64,000 nt of DNA from Martelella lutilitoris (GCF_005924265.1 NZ_VCLB01000005.1:62001-126000); one strand, 5' to 3'; numbered from the stretch's first letter, positions 1 to 9,046 are shown. A program made the numbers and translations. The notes: a model not told the origin generated them from the sequence alone.

Positions 1-836
1 TGACCGGCGACGGCGTCAATGACGCGCCGGCGCTGAAACAGGCCGATTGCGGTATCGCCGTTTCCGGCGCGACGGATGCGGCGCGGGGCGCCGCCGCTTT
101 GATCCTGACGGCGCCCGGCCTTTCCGTGATCCAGAATGCGATCGACGAGGCGCGACGCATCTTCGGCCGGATCACCAGCTACACGATCTATCGCGTGGCG
201 CTGACCATGGACATCATGTTCCTGGTGGTGCTGTCGACCATCTTCCTCGGTTTCCAGCCGCTGACGCCGATCATGATCGTGCTGATGTCGCTCCTCGACG
301 ATATCCCGATCATGACGGTGGCCTATGACAATACCAGCGTCTCCGAACAGCCGATCCGGTGGCGCATGCCGCACCTTCTTTCGGTCTCCGCCGTGCTCGG
401 CTTTGCCTCCATCGTCCAGTCCTTCGGCCTGTTGCTGATGGGCATGGAAGTGCTGTCGGAACCGGGACGCTGGGCGGGACTTGGGCTGACCGACCAGTCC
501 CACCTCCAGTCGATGATGTTCCTGCAACTTGTCGCCGGCGGTCATCTGCTGATGCTGGTCAGCCGCAAGGAAAACTGGTTCATGAAGAAACCCTATCCCG
601 CGCCGCCTTTGCTCATCGCCATTTTCGCCACGCAGCTTGTCGCCGTGCTGATGTGCGGGTTCGGTATCATCGTGCCCGAGATCCCCTGGAGGCTGATCGG
701 CTTCGTCTGGATTTACCTGATTGTCTGGCTGTTCATCATCGGGCTGGTCAGGATCGGGATCGACCATGTTCTGGAAAACCGCAGCGCCCGCAGAGCCATG
801 TCGATCGATGTGGTCAATGAACGGCTCTTTCGTTAG
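1..836 (+). CDS. P3A-type proton-translocating ATPase, C-terminal part (5' end outside window)
   Basis: Reading frame enters the window at base 3 with the P-type ATPase hinge motif TGDGVNDAPALK, which closes the phosphorylation domain, followed by about 245 residues with roughly six hydrophobic helices. The segment LDDIPIMTVAYDN resembles the plasma-membrane H+-ATPase (P3A) group rather than K+, Cu or Ca2+ pumps. The enzyme would export protons at ATP cost across the inner membrane. The actuator domain and the DKTGT phosphorylation site lie upstream and are not seen. A PPK2 gene starts 28 bases downstream, so the two may be co-transcribed. The substrate is inferred from the family only. Confidence 0.88.
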   Translation, partial: TGDGVNDAPALKQADCGIAVSGATDAARGAAALILTAPGLSVIQNAIDEARRIFGRITSYTIYRVALTMDIMFLVVLSTIFLGFQPLTPIMIVLMSLLDDIPIMTVAYDNTSVSEQPIRWRMPHLLSVSAVLGFASIVQSFGLLLMGMEVLSEPGRWAGLGLTDQSHLQSMMFLQLVAGGHLLMLVSRKENWFMKKPYPAPPLLIAIFATQLVAVLMCGFGIIVPEIPWRLIGFVWIYLIVWLFIIGLVRIGIDHVLENRSARRAMSIDVVNERLFR

Positions 837-864
837 ACTTGGCCGGTAAAAGGGAGGCCTGCCG

Positions 865-1698
865 ATGGATTTTCGCGAAAAACTGAGGATCGAGCCCGCA
901 AGCGCGGTTCGGCTTGCCGATATCGACCCGTCCTTTCACGGCAGCATCAAGGACAAGGAAGAGGGCAAGGCGGAGCTTGACGCTGTTCTCGACGAGATCA
1001 CGCCGCTGCAGGAAAAGCTCTATGCCGAAAAGAAACACGCGCTTCTTGTCGTGCTGCAGGGCATCGATGCCGCGGGCAAGGACGGCGTTTGCTGGCATGT
1101 GATCCGGGCGATGAACCCGCAGGGCACCTATGTGGCGAGCTTCAAACAGCCGACCGAAACGGAAAAGGCCCATGATTTCCTCTGGCGCGTGCATCAGCGC
1201 ACGCCGGCGCTGGGCCAGGTCGCCGTCTTCAACCGTTCGCATTACGAAGATGTCCTCGTTGCCCGCGTTCACAATCTGGTGCCTGAAAGCGTGTGGTCGA
1301 AGCGATACCGGCAGATCAACCATTTCGAGGAGTTCCTCTCCGAAAACGGCGTCAGCATCGTCAAGTTCTTCCTCTATATCTCCAAGGACGAGCAGCTTGA
1401 TCGCTTCGAGAAGCGGCTGGAGGACAAGGAGCGCCAGTGGAAGATTTCCGGCTCGGACTATTCCGAGCGGGAGCGCTGGGACGACTATATCGCGGCCTAT
1501 GAGGACATGCTGTCGAAATGCTCAACCGAGCATGCGCCCTGGTATGTGCTGCCGGCCAACCGGAAGTGGTTCCGCAACCTGGCGGCGGCGAAGATCATCC
1601 ACCAGACCCTTCTCGACATGCGGATCGAAACGCCCCAGCCGACGGTGGATCTGGCCGAGATCTATCGCAAATATCACCATGCCGTGCGCAGCGGCTAA
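865..1698 (+). CDS. PPK2-family polyphosphate kinase (polyphosphate:nucleotide phosphotransferase)
   Basis: Protein of 277 residues, the usual single-domain PPK2 length. Walker A reads GIDAAGKDG at residues 66-74 and the Walker B/lid-proximal motif FNRSHYEDVL lies at about 122-131; the lid segment follows as KRLEDKERQWK. The KDG ending of Walker A and the single domain resemble the PPK2 group that phosphorylates AMP and/or ADP from polyphosphate (class III or related); which nucleotide is used cannot be read from sequence. Cytosolic. The start is supported by GGGAGG about 8 bases upstream. It directly follows the proton-pump gene, so polyphosphate-driven nucleotide regeneration next to an ATP-consuming pump is a plausible functional link, but only an inference. 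Confidence 0.92.
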   Translation: MDFREKLRIEPASAVRLADIDPSFHGSIKDKEEGKAELDAVLDEITPLQEKLYAEKKHALLVVLQGIDAAGKDGVCWHVIRAMNPQGTYVASFKQPTETEKAHDFLWRVHQRTPALGQVAVFNRSHYEDVLVARVHNLVPESVWSKRYRQINHFEEFLSENGVSIVKFFLYISKDEQLDRFEKRLEDKERQWKISGSDYSERERWDDYIAAYEDMLSKCSTEHAPWYVLPANRKWFRNLAAAKIIHQTLLDMRIETPQPTVDLAEIYRKYHHAVRSG

Positions 1699-1935
1699 GC
1701 TGCATATTTCCTGGCAACGTTCAGATAGGTTATGTTGCGCTGCCACAATATTACTTGATAATAGCTTGATTTGTGTCATCATCGTCTTGGGTGCGGGCTG
1801 CTGACGACCCAATTGGTTTTATTGCATCGCATCATTTTACCCTTTTTGGTTGTCCAAAGTGAAGACGACCTGACGACGTTCCTTGCGGTTCGTTATCGCT
1901 TCGACATCGACTCCTTTCAGGAGGGCGCGAAGGAC

Positions 1936-2106
1936 ATGCGACTTTTAAACTGCCACTATTGCGGACACCATCTTCGCTTCGGGCCTGCAGTCTGTACTGC
2001 CTGCAGCATGCCGACGCCGTTGGCCAATCGCAGCCGGTTCTGGGCGAAGGTTCTGCTGGGAACCGTGGTCGCGCTGGTCGCCGCCCTGTTTGTGCTGGTG
2101 TTCTGA
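1936..2106 (+). CDS. Small zinc-ribbon, single-helix membrane protein (56 aa)
   Basis: A 56-residue protein starting at ATG 1936 with GGAGG at 1919-1923. It has two CxxC pairs (C6/C9 and C20/C23), forming a likely zinc ribbon on the cytosolic side, followed by one hydrophobic helix at about 36-54 that reaches the C-terminus. The reading frame stays open upstream to 1771, but that part lacks a credible ribosome binding site and is not family-like. No function can be assigned. It stands alone between the PPK2 and antiporter genes. Confidence 0.6.
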   Translation: MRLLNCHYCGHHLRFGPAVCTACSMPTPLANRSRFWAKVLLGTVVALVAALFVLVF

Positions 2107-2413
2107 GGATAAGCCGTTCAATCGGGAAGCAAAAGCCGCACGCTTGCTGAACTTGCGCATGATTTCGGCTAAGTCACCGGGCGTTTGATGTGAACCGCCC
2201 GCCGATCCAGCTTTTTGCGCATCAGGTTGTCGAAAAACCGGATTCCACTTTTTCCCCCGATGCTCTAAGTTGAATATCTTCAAGGGTTTGGGCGATGGTG
2301 CCCGACCGATGAGGAAACCAACTTGGTTGCGCCATGGGTTGAGAGCGCCCTGCGTCGTTCGGACGCGTCAAGGACGCTCTCACTGACGATGCGCCAGCGA
2401 AAGGAAGGGCAGA
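2107..2413. other. Noncoding leader region of the antiporter gene (307 bases)
   Basis: No convincing gene here. Three structured elements are visible: TTGAATATCTTCAA at 2270-2283 (a TTGA-N6-TCAA palindrome), a short inverted repeat AACCAA-C-TTGGTT at 2315-2327, and a larger hairpin whose outer arms GAGAGCG (2341-2347) and CGCTCTC (2375-2381) pair perfectly, with an inner CGTC/GACG pair. They precede the GTG start of the antiporter and could be its control region. Confidence 0.45.
2270..2283. promoter_or_regulatory. TTGA-N6-TCAA palindrome (CRP/FNR-like site candidate)
   Basis: The sequence TTGAATATCTTCAA is symmetrical in its outer five bases on each side (TTGAA/TTCAA). Half-sites TTGA/TCAA spaced by six bases match the general pattern of FNR/FixK-type regulators, though TTGAT/ATCAA is the commoner form. 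It sits about 130 bases before the antiporter start. Chance occurrence cannot be excluded. Confidence 0.3.
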
Positions 2414-5008
2414 GTGGAGCTTGCGATCCTCGTCGCAATCGCTGCAGGCATTTTTGCCGTTATCGGGCTGAGCGAACCGCTGGCGGCGCGCCTCAGGCTT
2501 CCGTTTTCCGTGATCCTTGCCGCAATGGGCATCGGTATCGGCATCACCGCCACTTTCTTCTGGCAGACGAGCCTGACCAATGCGCTCAACCCGCTGGCGC
2601 ACGGCATATTGAACCTACCGATCCGGGCGAGCTTCTTTCTCAATGTCTTCCTGCCGCTGCTTGTGTTCCAGGTGGCGCTCAATATCGACATCCGGCGCAT
2701 GCTGGACGACTGGGTGCCGATCATTGTTCTGGCGGTCCTTGCGGTTTTCGTGGCCATGCTCGCCGTCGGCTTTGCGCTTTACCCGGTCGCCGGGCTGCCG
2801 CTTGCCGCCTGCCTTCTGGTCGGCGCGATCGTCTCCACCACCGATCCCTCCGCCGTCGTCTCGATCTTCAAGGCGACGCCGTCGCCCCAGCGGCTGGCGC
2901 GTATCGTCGAGGGGGAGAGCTTGCTGAACGATGCGGCGGCAATCGCCTTGTTCTCGCTGTTTCTGGGCTTCGTCACCGTCAATGTCGCCAATCCGAAGAT
3001 CGGCCCGGCGCTTGTCACCTTTCCCTGGATTGCCGGCGTCGGCGGCCTGATCGGCATTGCCGCCGGGCGGTTTGCCGTCGAGGTAATCGCGCGCATGCCG
3101 GATTTTCCGCGCGGTCAGATCTCGGCCTCGGTGGCCGTGCCGCTCCTGACCTATCTGCTGGCGGAGCAGTTCTCCGCCTCGGGCGTGATCGCCGTCGTCG
3201 CGGCGGGGCTCACCATCAACCTGCACATGACCGCCCGGTTCACGCCGGCCGCCAACCTGCAGATGCGCGACACCTGGGACCTGATCGCCCACTGGGCCGG
3301 CTCGCTGATCTTCATCCTCGCCGCCATCCTTATTCCGAAACTCCTGTCGGAATTCGTGCTCTACGACCTGTTCCTGATTGCGATCGTGGTGGTCGCGGCG
3401 CTTGTCGCGCGGGCGCTCATCCTGTTCGGCGTCCTGCCGGTGCTTGCCGTTCTCAGGCTGTCGCCGAAAATGGAACGGCCTTACAGCGTGGCCATCCTTT
3501 GGGGTGGTCTCAGAGGCGCGGTGACGCTGGCTCTGGCGCTGGCGGTCACCGAGAACCGCTACGTGCCGCAGGACATCAAGCATCAGGTCGGCCTGATCGC
3601 CACTGGGTTCACGCTGTTCACCCTGATCGTGCAGGGCACGACGCTGCGCTGGATCATCCACAAGCTGAAGCTCGACAGGCTCAGCCCGCTCGATGTCGCG
3701 CTCAGCAACCAGGTGATCGCGGTCGCGTTGCAGAGCGTGCGCGAGCGGGTCTCCGAGACCGCGCGCGACCTTGGCCTGACGCGCGAGATCGTCCGCGACG
3801 AGGCCAAGCGCTTCGCCGAGCGCGTCGATGCCGCCGTGGAGGAGACCGACGCGACGGAACAGCTTCAGGATCGCGACCGGATCACGCTCGGCCTCGTCGC
3901 GCTGGCTGCCCATGAGCGCGATTCGATCCTCGACGGCTATCGCGACCAGATCATCTCCGCCGACCTTGCCGAGCGTCTGGTCATCGGCGCCGACATGATC
4001 ATCGAGGCGACGCGGACAAGCGGGCGCGCCGGCTACCGCGCGGCCTCGCGCCGGGTCTACGCAACGAACCTGCGCTTCCGCGTGGCGACGCTGCTGCACA
4101 ACTACCTCGGCATCGCCCGGCCGCTCGCCAGCCTTCTGGAAGACCGGTTCGATGTCCTCGTGTCCTACAGCATGGTGCTGCCGCGCCTGGAGCTGTTCAT
4201 TGACGAACGCATCCGCCGCATCCATGGCCGGCGCGTGGCCGAACTCCTGCACGAACTGCTCAACCGCCGCCTCGAGGAGGCGCGCCGGGAACTTGAGACC
4301 CTCAGGCTTCAATTTCCCGGCTATGCCGAGGAACTGGAGCGGCGGCTGATCCGGCGCACCACGCTGCAGCTTGAGGAGGGCGAATACGAGGCGCTGGTGG
4401 AAGATGGATTGATCGGTCCCGAACTGCGCGCGACCCTCGGTGCGGATATCGACAAGCGACGGGCGCAGCTGAAGGGCAGGCCGGTTCTCGACCTGAAGCA
4501 GCAGAAGCGCGTTGCTGTCGAGGGTTTTGCCGCCTTTTCGGATTTCAACGAGCGCGAGCGCAAGCTGCTGCGAAAGAAGATCCGCATCGTCTACGCCGCA
4601 CCCGGCCAGCATATCCTGAGGAAGGAGAGCTCGGCCCGCGAAGTTTGGTTCATCGCCGCCGGCACGGTGAATGTCGTCACCGACGGCGTGAAGCTCAGGC
4701 TGACGGAGGGGGAGCTCTTCGGCCAGTTCGCCGTTCTGGCCAAGCGCCGTCGTCCGATCCAGGTGACGGCGGTGACGGATTGCACGTTGCTGACGCTGGA
4801 CGAGCATACCGTCCGCACCTTCATGGCGCGCGAAGGCGCCTTCCGGCGGGCCGTCATTCAAAGCGCTGCCGAGCGCGGCGTTATCATTCCGCCTGAGACC
4901 TTCGATCGTCCGGCGGACGAACAAACAGCCGAGATCCGCGCGATCCTGGTGAAATCCGGCTCGCTCAAGCCGCGGCCGCGGAGACGCTTCTACCAAAGCG
5001 GATTTTGA
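2414..5008 (+). CDS. CPA1-family Na+/H+ antiporter with C-terminal cyclic-nucleotide-binding-like domain
   Basis: Protein of 864 residues. The first ~420 are a hydrophobic monovalent cation:proton antiporter domain with the family motifs TDPSAVV and EGESLLNDAAA, the latter carrying the ND ion-binding pair. A long hydrophilic, helix-rich cytosolic region follows (about 430-700), then a cNMP-binding/CAP_ED fold around 705-815 (APGQHILRKE...VWFIAAGTVNVV...GELFGQFAVL). This is the architecture of NhaP/SOS1-like exchangers: export of Na+ (or K+) for protons, gated by the cytosolic domain. The start is GTG with an AAGGAAGGG ribosome site; no better upstream start exists. The phosphate-binding arginine signature of true cAMP binders is not clear, so ligand is uncertain. 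Confidence 0.93.
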   Translation: MELAILVAIAAGIFAVIGLSEPLAARLRLPFSVILAAMGIGIGITATFFWQTSLTNALNPLAHGILNLPIRASFFLNVFLPLLVFQVALNIDIRRMLDDWVPIIVLAVLAVFVAMLAVGFALYPVAGLPLAACLLVGAIVSTTDPSAVVSIFKATPSPQRLARIVEGESLLNDAAAIALFSLFLGFVTVNVANPKIGPALVTFPWIAGVGGLIGIAAGRFAVEVIARMPDFPRGQISASVAVPLLTYLLAEQFSASGVIAVVAAGLTINLHMTARFTPAANLQMRDTWDLIAHWAGSLIFILAAILIPKLLSEFVLYDLFLIAIVVVAALVARALILFGVLPVLAVLRLSPKMERPYSVAILWGGLRGAVTLALALAVTENRYVPQDIKHQVGLIATGFTLFTLIVQGTTLRWIIHKLKLDRLSPLDVALSNQVIAVALQSVRERVSETARDLGLTREIVRDEAKRFAERVDAAVEETDATEQLQDRDRITLGLVALAAHERDSILDGYRDQIISADLAERLVIGADMIIEATRTSGRAGYRAASRRVYATNLRFRVATLLHNYLGIARPLASLLEDRFDVLVSYSMVLPRLELFIDERIRRIHGRRVAELLHELLNRRLEEARRELETLRLQFPGYAEELERRLIRRTTLQLEEGEYEALVEDGLIGPELRATLGADIDKRRAQLKGRPVLDLKQQKRVAVEGFAAFSDFNERERKLLRKKIRIVYAAPGQHILRKESSAREVWFIAAGTVNVVTDGVKLRLTEGELFGQFAVLAKRRRPIQVTAVTDCTLLTLDEHTVRTFMAREGAFRRAVIQSAAERGVIIPPETFDRPADEQTAEIRAILVKSGSLKPRPRRRFYQSGF

Positions 5009-5163
5009 CCGAGCCTCTAACGCGGTCCGCACCAATTTCGTGAAGTTCGCTGACGTGTTCCGGAGCTTCCGGCGCAAATTTCCGGTTTTTGGTTTGGATC
5101 GTCAAATTGCCTCTTGCGCGCCCGGCATCGAAAGTCTAATGGGGACGGGCCGTTATGGCTGGT

Positions 5164-5240
<77 letters not shown>

Positions 5241-5445
5241 TTTAAACTTCCCCCAAATCTTTCTGGAAATACAGGCGGATAGGGTCGGTTCGGATCGTGA
5301 ACCGGGCCAATCGCCCTTTGGTCCGTCCACGCTTTCCCGCCAACCCTCCCGTGGTGGAAACGGTTTCCAAACAGCTGGAAAAGCATTAAAGGTCGCTTGA
5401 GAGCAACCGGAACGGGCATGGCCCGCTCCATAAGGGAGAAGAACG

Positions 5446-6390
5446 ATGGATGATGCCGTCAAGGGCTGCTGTGCCGTCTCGCGCAATGCAGGAGAGCCGG
5501 CGCCCGCCTCGGCCCCCGCTGCCGCGCCTTCTGTTGCCGGCGAGCGTTCCAACGCGATCTTCATCCCCGGCGGACGCAGCCATGTCGGCATGGACAACCC
5601 GGTCATCCCGCTCGACGGCGAAGGGCCGGCGCGCAGCGTCAAGCTCAATGACTATAGGCTTGAAGCCCAGACGGTGACGATCGGCCGTTTTGCCGACTTC
5701 GTCGCCGCGACGGGTTATGTCAGTGAGGCGGAGCGCTTCGGTTGGTCGGCCGTTTTTGCCGGGCTTCTGCCCGCCGAGACCGAGGTGACGGGCAACGCGC
5801 CGTCGACGCCCTGGTGGGTGCGGATCGACGGCGCCAGCTGGCGTCAGCCGGAGGGGCCGGGAAGTTCGATCGACGACAGGCTCGATCACCCCGTCACCCA
5901 GGTGTCCCATGCCGATGCGCTCGCCTTTGCCGAATGGGTCGGCGGCAGGCTTCCGAGCGAGGCGGAATGGGAACGCGCGGCCCATGGCGGCGTGCGCGGC
6001 CGCAAATTTGCCTGGGGCAATGACGAGCCGGATGACGAGACCATTTTCTGCAATATCTGGCAGGGCACGTTCCCGCATACCAATACCATGGCCGACGGCT
6101 ATATGGGGACAGCCCCGGCACGGTCGTTCGAACCGAACGAAGGCGGGTTCTACAACATGGCCGGCAATGTCTGGGAATGGACGGCAGATCCCTACCGCAT
6201 CCGTTCGCTGTCGCGCCACGCCAAGAAGCGCAATGCCGACGCGGTTGCCGCTAACGAACGGCTGTTGAAGGGCGGGTCCTTCCTCTGCCACATCTCCTAT
6301 TGCTATCGCTACCGGATTGCCGCCCGCATGGCGCTCACGCCCGACAGCGCGGCGAGCAATGTCGGGTTTCGCGTCGCCTATGACGCGTGA
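5446..6390 (+). CDS. Formylglycine-generating enzyme family protein (SUMF1/FGE type)
   Basis: Protein of 314 residues with the FGE-sulfatase fold: FIPGG near residue 40, YRLEAQTVTIGRFADFV, LPSEAEWERAAHGG, and the C-terminal block GGSFLCHISYCYRYRIAAR. Cys281 and Cys286 match the two copper-coordinating active-site cysteines of aerobic FGEs, which oxidise a sulfatase cysteine to formylglycine; most other SUMF1-domain proteins (EgtB, lectin-like forms) lack this pair, so true FGE activity is likely. The start ATG follows AAGGGAGAAG. The first ~35 residues are Ala/Pro-rich and variable. No sulfatase or other CxPxR client is visible in the window, so its substrate must be encoded elsewhere. Confidence 0.9.
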   Translation: MDDAVKGCCAVSRNAGEPAPASAPAAAPSVAGERSNAIFIPGGRSHVGMDNPVIPLDGEGPARSVKLNDYRLEAQTVTIGRFADFVAATGYVSEAERFGWSAVFAGLLPAETEVTGNAPSTPWWVRIDGASWRQPEGPGSSIDDRLDHPVTQVSHADALAFAEWVGGRLPSEAEWERAAHGGVRGRKFAWGNDEPDDETIFCNIWQGTFPHTNTMADGYMGTAPARSFEPNEGGFYNMAGNVWEWTADPYRIRSLSRHAKKRNADAVAANERLLKGGSFLCHISYCYRYRIAARMALTPDSAASNVGFRVAYDA

Positions 6391-6411
6391 GGCCTGCGTC
6401 TGAACCGTATC

Positions 6412-7767
6412 TCAGGCGATGCCCGCGCCTGAACGTTTCTTCGGCATGCGTTCCGGATGGACGCCGGCCTGGGCCAGGGTGCGGTCGAGAAGCTGTTCGT
6501 AGATCGGATGACCGCCGATCCACTGCGCCACAAGATTGGCCGTCAGGCAGGTGGCGATCAGCGGCAGCGTCATCGTGTAGGCGCCGGTGAGTTCCAGCGT
6601 CAGCGCCACGCCGACGATCGGCGCGCGCACCGAAGCGGAGAACAGTCCGCCCATGGCGGCAATGCCGAAGGCCAGCGGCACGGCGGCGCCTGCGGGCAGC
6701 AGACCCGAAAGCGCGGTGCCGAAGGCCAGCCCGATGCAGATGGCAAGCGCCAGCATCGGCGCGAAGATGCCGCCCGGCGTGCCGGCCGAATAGCTGGCGA
6801 CCATGCTGACATAGCGCAGCACCGCAAGACCCAGCAACGCGCTGAGCGCCATGTTGTCGCGCGCCATCATCACGATCACATTCTCGCCGCCGGTCACGGC
6901 GCGCGGAAACAGGATGAACAGCGCGCCGACGGCAAGGCCGATCAGCGCCGGCATCAGATAGGGCACGCGCTTGTGCATGGCCATGACAAAGTTGCTTACG
7001 CCCATGATCGCGGCGTTGAGGCTGACGCCGACCGCGCCGAGCACGCAGCCGAGGATGACGAAAGCCGGCAAAAGCGCCAGTTCGGGCGTCGGTACGGACA
7101 TGGAAAAATCCGGCGCCGTGCCGCCGATCATCTCCGTCATCACAGTGGCGAAGAAGGCCGCGGCGATCACGCCCATATAGGTGCGGAAGGTGTAGGGAAA
7201 CTGACTGTGCGTTTCCTCGATGATGAACAGCACGGCGGCGAGCGGCGCATTGAAGGCGCAGGCAAGGCCGGCCGCGGCACCCGCGCCGAGAAGCCCGCGC
7301 CGCTCCACGTCCGAGACCTTGAAGAAACTGGTGATCGCCGCCGAAATCGATGCGCCGATATGGATGGTCGGCCCCTCGCGACCGAGCACCAGCCCTGAAG
7401 AAAGCGCGGCGATGCCGGTGAGGTATTTGACCGGCAGCACCTTGCGCCAGTGCACGGTGCGCAGGTTGCTCATCGCGCCCTCGATCTCCTGAACGCCGCT
7501 GCCGCCGGCCTCGGGCGCATAGCGGCGCACGATATAGACCGAGGCGACCGTGAGACACATGGTGATGAGGGCGGCAACGCCGACCAGCGGCGCGCCGTCG
7601 AGATGGCGCGACAGAACCGCCGGCCAGGTGAGCAGCCTGTCGATGATCATGTGGAAGAAGGAGCCCGCCGTGCCGGTCAAGATTCCCGCAGCCGCGGCCA
7701 GGACGATAAAGCGGACCTCGGCACGCCGGTCGCCGGGTTGATCGGGAAGTTGGGACATGTCATCCAT
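6412..7767 (-). CDS. ClC-family chloride/proton antiporter
   Basis: Protein of 451 residues, the length of prokaryotic ClC transporters without CBS domains. Selectivity-filter motifs are intact: GSGVQE at 89-94, GREGP at 129-133 (gating glutamate Glu131), and GIFAPML further on. FIIEE around 181-185 preserves the internal proton glutamate of E. coli ClC-ec1 (Glu203), so the protein should be a 2 Cl-/H+ exchanger rather than a channel. About ten hydrophobic segments are visible. An alternative start is Met4 (7758). Divergently transcribed from the MgtE-like gene, separated by about 210 bases in which no clear site was found. Confidence 0.93.
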   Translation of the reverse strand: MDDMSQLPDQPGDRRAEVRFIVLAAAAGILTGTAGSFFHMIIDRLLTWPAVLSRHLDGAPLVGVAALITMCLTVASVYIVRRYAPEAGGSGVQEIEGAMSNLRTVHWRKVLPVKYLTGIAALSSGLVLGREGPTIHIGASISAAITSFFKVSDVERRGLLGAGAAAGLACAFNAPLAAVLFIIEETHSQFPYTFRTYMGVIAAAFFATVMTEMIGGTAPDFSMSVPTPELALLPAFVILGCVLGAVGVSLNAAIMGVSNFVMAMHKRVPYLMPALIGLAVGALFILFPRAVTGGENVIVMMARDNMALSALLGLAVLRYVSMVASYSAGTPGGIFAPMLALAICIGLAFGTALSGLLPAGAAVPLAFGIAAMGGLFSASVRAPIVGVALTLELTGAYTMTLPLIATCLTANLVAQWIGGHPIYEQLLDRTLAQAGVHPERMPKKRSGAGIA

Positions 7768-7980
7768 GAAGAACGGCCGGATCGCAAGGGGTCAATATCA
7801 ACGCAAAAAGCGGGTATGCAGAGCCCTTCGAGAACAAAGGCGCGCCGTGTTTCATCCCCCTTTACGCAACTTCAGTATGCAGACAAGCTGGGTGAAGTCC
7901 AGCCTTGCCCAGGGTCGATGCACAACTCGCGCCTGCGGCGTCATCAAATCTTTAGACTGCCTTGTTTAGTAAAGGGAAAA

Positions 7981-9042
7981 ATGAAAAGGAAATGTGTCGT
8001 GACGGATGCCACTGCCGGTGATTTTGCGCTGAGCGCGCCCCTAACGCCGCTTGCGCGGATAACTGACCAATCGCCGTTGACGCTGAAGCCTGAAACAAGC
8101 GCGGGCGAAGCGGTGAGGCTTTTTGCTGCAAACGGCGCCAGGCCCGTGACCATGGCCTGCATCCGCGACGCGGAGGGGCTTTTTGCCGGCGTCGTCTCTC
8201 TGCACGACTGCCTTCGCCGCAAGCCTGACGACCCTGTCGGCGCCTTCGCGCGCGCCGATGCGAAAGTCGCCCTTGCCGAGCGTTCGGCTGAAAGCGTCTC
8301 CCATGAGATGGTGGAGGGCAGCATCGACTTCTTGCCGGTCGTCGACCGGCAGAACCGGCTCGTCGGCGTGATCGACGGGGCGCGGGCGAGCCGTTTCGTC
8401 GTTGACGCGCTGCAGGAGGATGCCGGGGTTTTCGTCGGCCTTTCGGGCGCCGTCAATGACGACTATTTCGAACATTCGGTCTGGTCGGATTTCCGCCGCC
8501 GCTTTCCCTGGGTGCTGGGTCTCGCGATTGCGGGCCTCGCCGCGGGCTATGTCGTCCATATCTACGAAAGCGCGCTCGATGCGCTGGTGATCCTTGCGCT
8601 CTACATGCCGATGGTGGCCGATACCGGCGGCAATGTCGGCACGCAGTCGGCCAGCCTCGTTACCCGCGTGCTGACCACCGGCAGCATAAAATGGGCCGAG
8701 GCCGGCGCCATCATGTGGCGGGAGGTCCGCGTTTCGCTGCTCATGGCGGCGATGCTGTTTGCCTTCGCCTTTCTCAAGGTTGTGCTGATCTCCAATGCCG
8801 CCGATGTGCCCGAAGGGCTGACGCTTGAGGGCATCGGTCTGGCGATTGCCGTCGCCCTCGCGGCTCAGGTGGTTTCCGCCACGTTGATCGGCGCGCTCCT
8901 GCCGCTCGGCGCGATCGCAGTGAAGCAGGACCCGGCCGTCGTCTCCGGTCCGGCGCTGACCACGATCGTCGACCTGACCGGGCTGCTTCTCTATTTCACC
9001 ATCACGACCATGATGCTTGGCATCGTTGTGGTTCACCAGTAA
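7981..9042 (+). CDS. MgtE-like divalent cation transporter lacking the N-terminal domain
   Basis: Starting at ATG 7981 the protein is about 353 residues. Two CBS motifs occupy roughly 25-160 (for example DFLPVVDRQNRLVGVID), followed by the MgtE pore domain with MVADTGGNVGTQSASLVTR and KQDPAVVSGPALTTIVD, whose aspartate is the family's Mg2+ selectivity residue. Full MgtE proteins (~450 residues) carry an N-terminal superhelical Mg2+-sensor domain before the CBS pair. That domain is absent: although the frame stays open upstream to 7450, that stretch overlaps the ClC gene and is low-complexity. It should still carry Mg2+ or a similar ion across the inner membrane, with altered gating. Confidence 0.85.
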   Translation: MKRKCVVTDATAGDFALSAPLTPLARITDQSPLTLKPETSAGEAVRLFAANGARPVTMACIRDAEGLFAGVVSLHDCLRRKPDDPVGAFARADAKVALAERSAESVSHEMVEGSIDFLPVVDRQNRLVGVIDGARASRFVVDALQEDAGVFVGLSGAVNDDYFEHSVWSDFRRRFPWVLGLAIAGLAAGYVVHIYESALDALVILALYMPMVADTGGNVGTQSASLVTRVLTTGSIKWAEAGAIMWREVRVSLLMAAMLFAFAFLKVVLISNAADVPEGLTLEGIGLAIAVALAAQVVSATLIGALLPLGAIAVKQDPAVVSGPALTTIVDLTGLLLYFTITTMMLGIVVVHQ

Positions 9043-9046
9043 CGGC

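Noticed and set aside
2615-5077. Long minus-strand open frame antisense to the Na+/H+ antiporter
   Set aside because: It is a high-GC shadow: Arg/Gly/Asp-rich low-complexity composition, no family resemblance, while the plus strand encodes a full antiporter.
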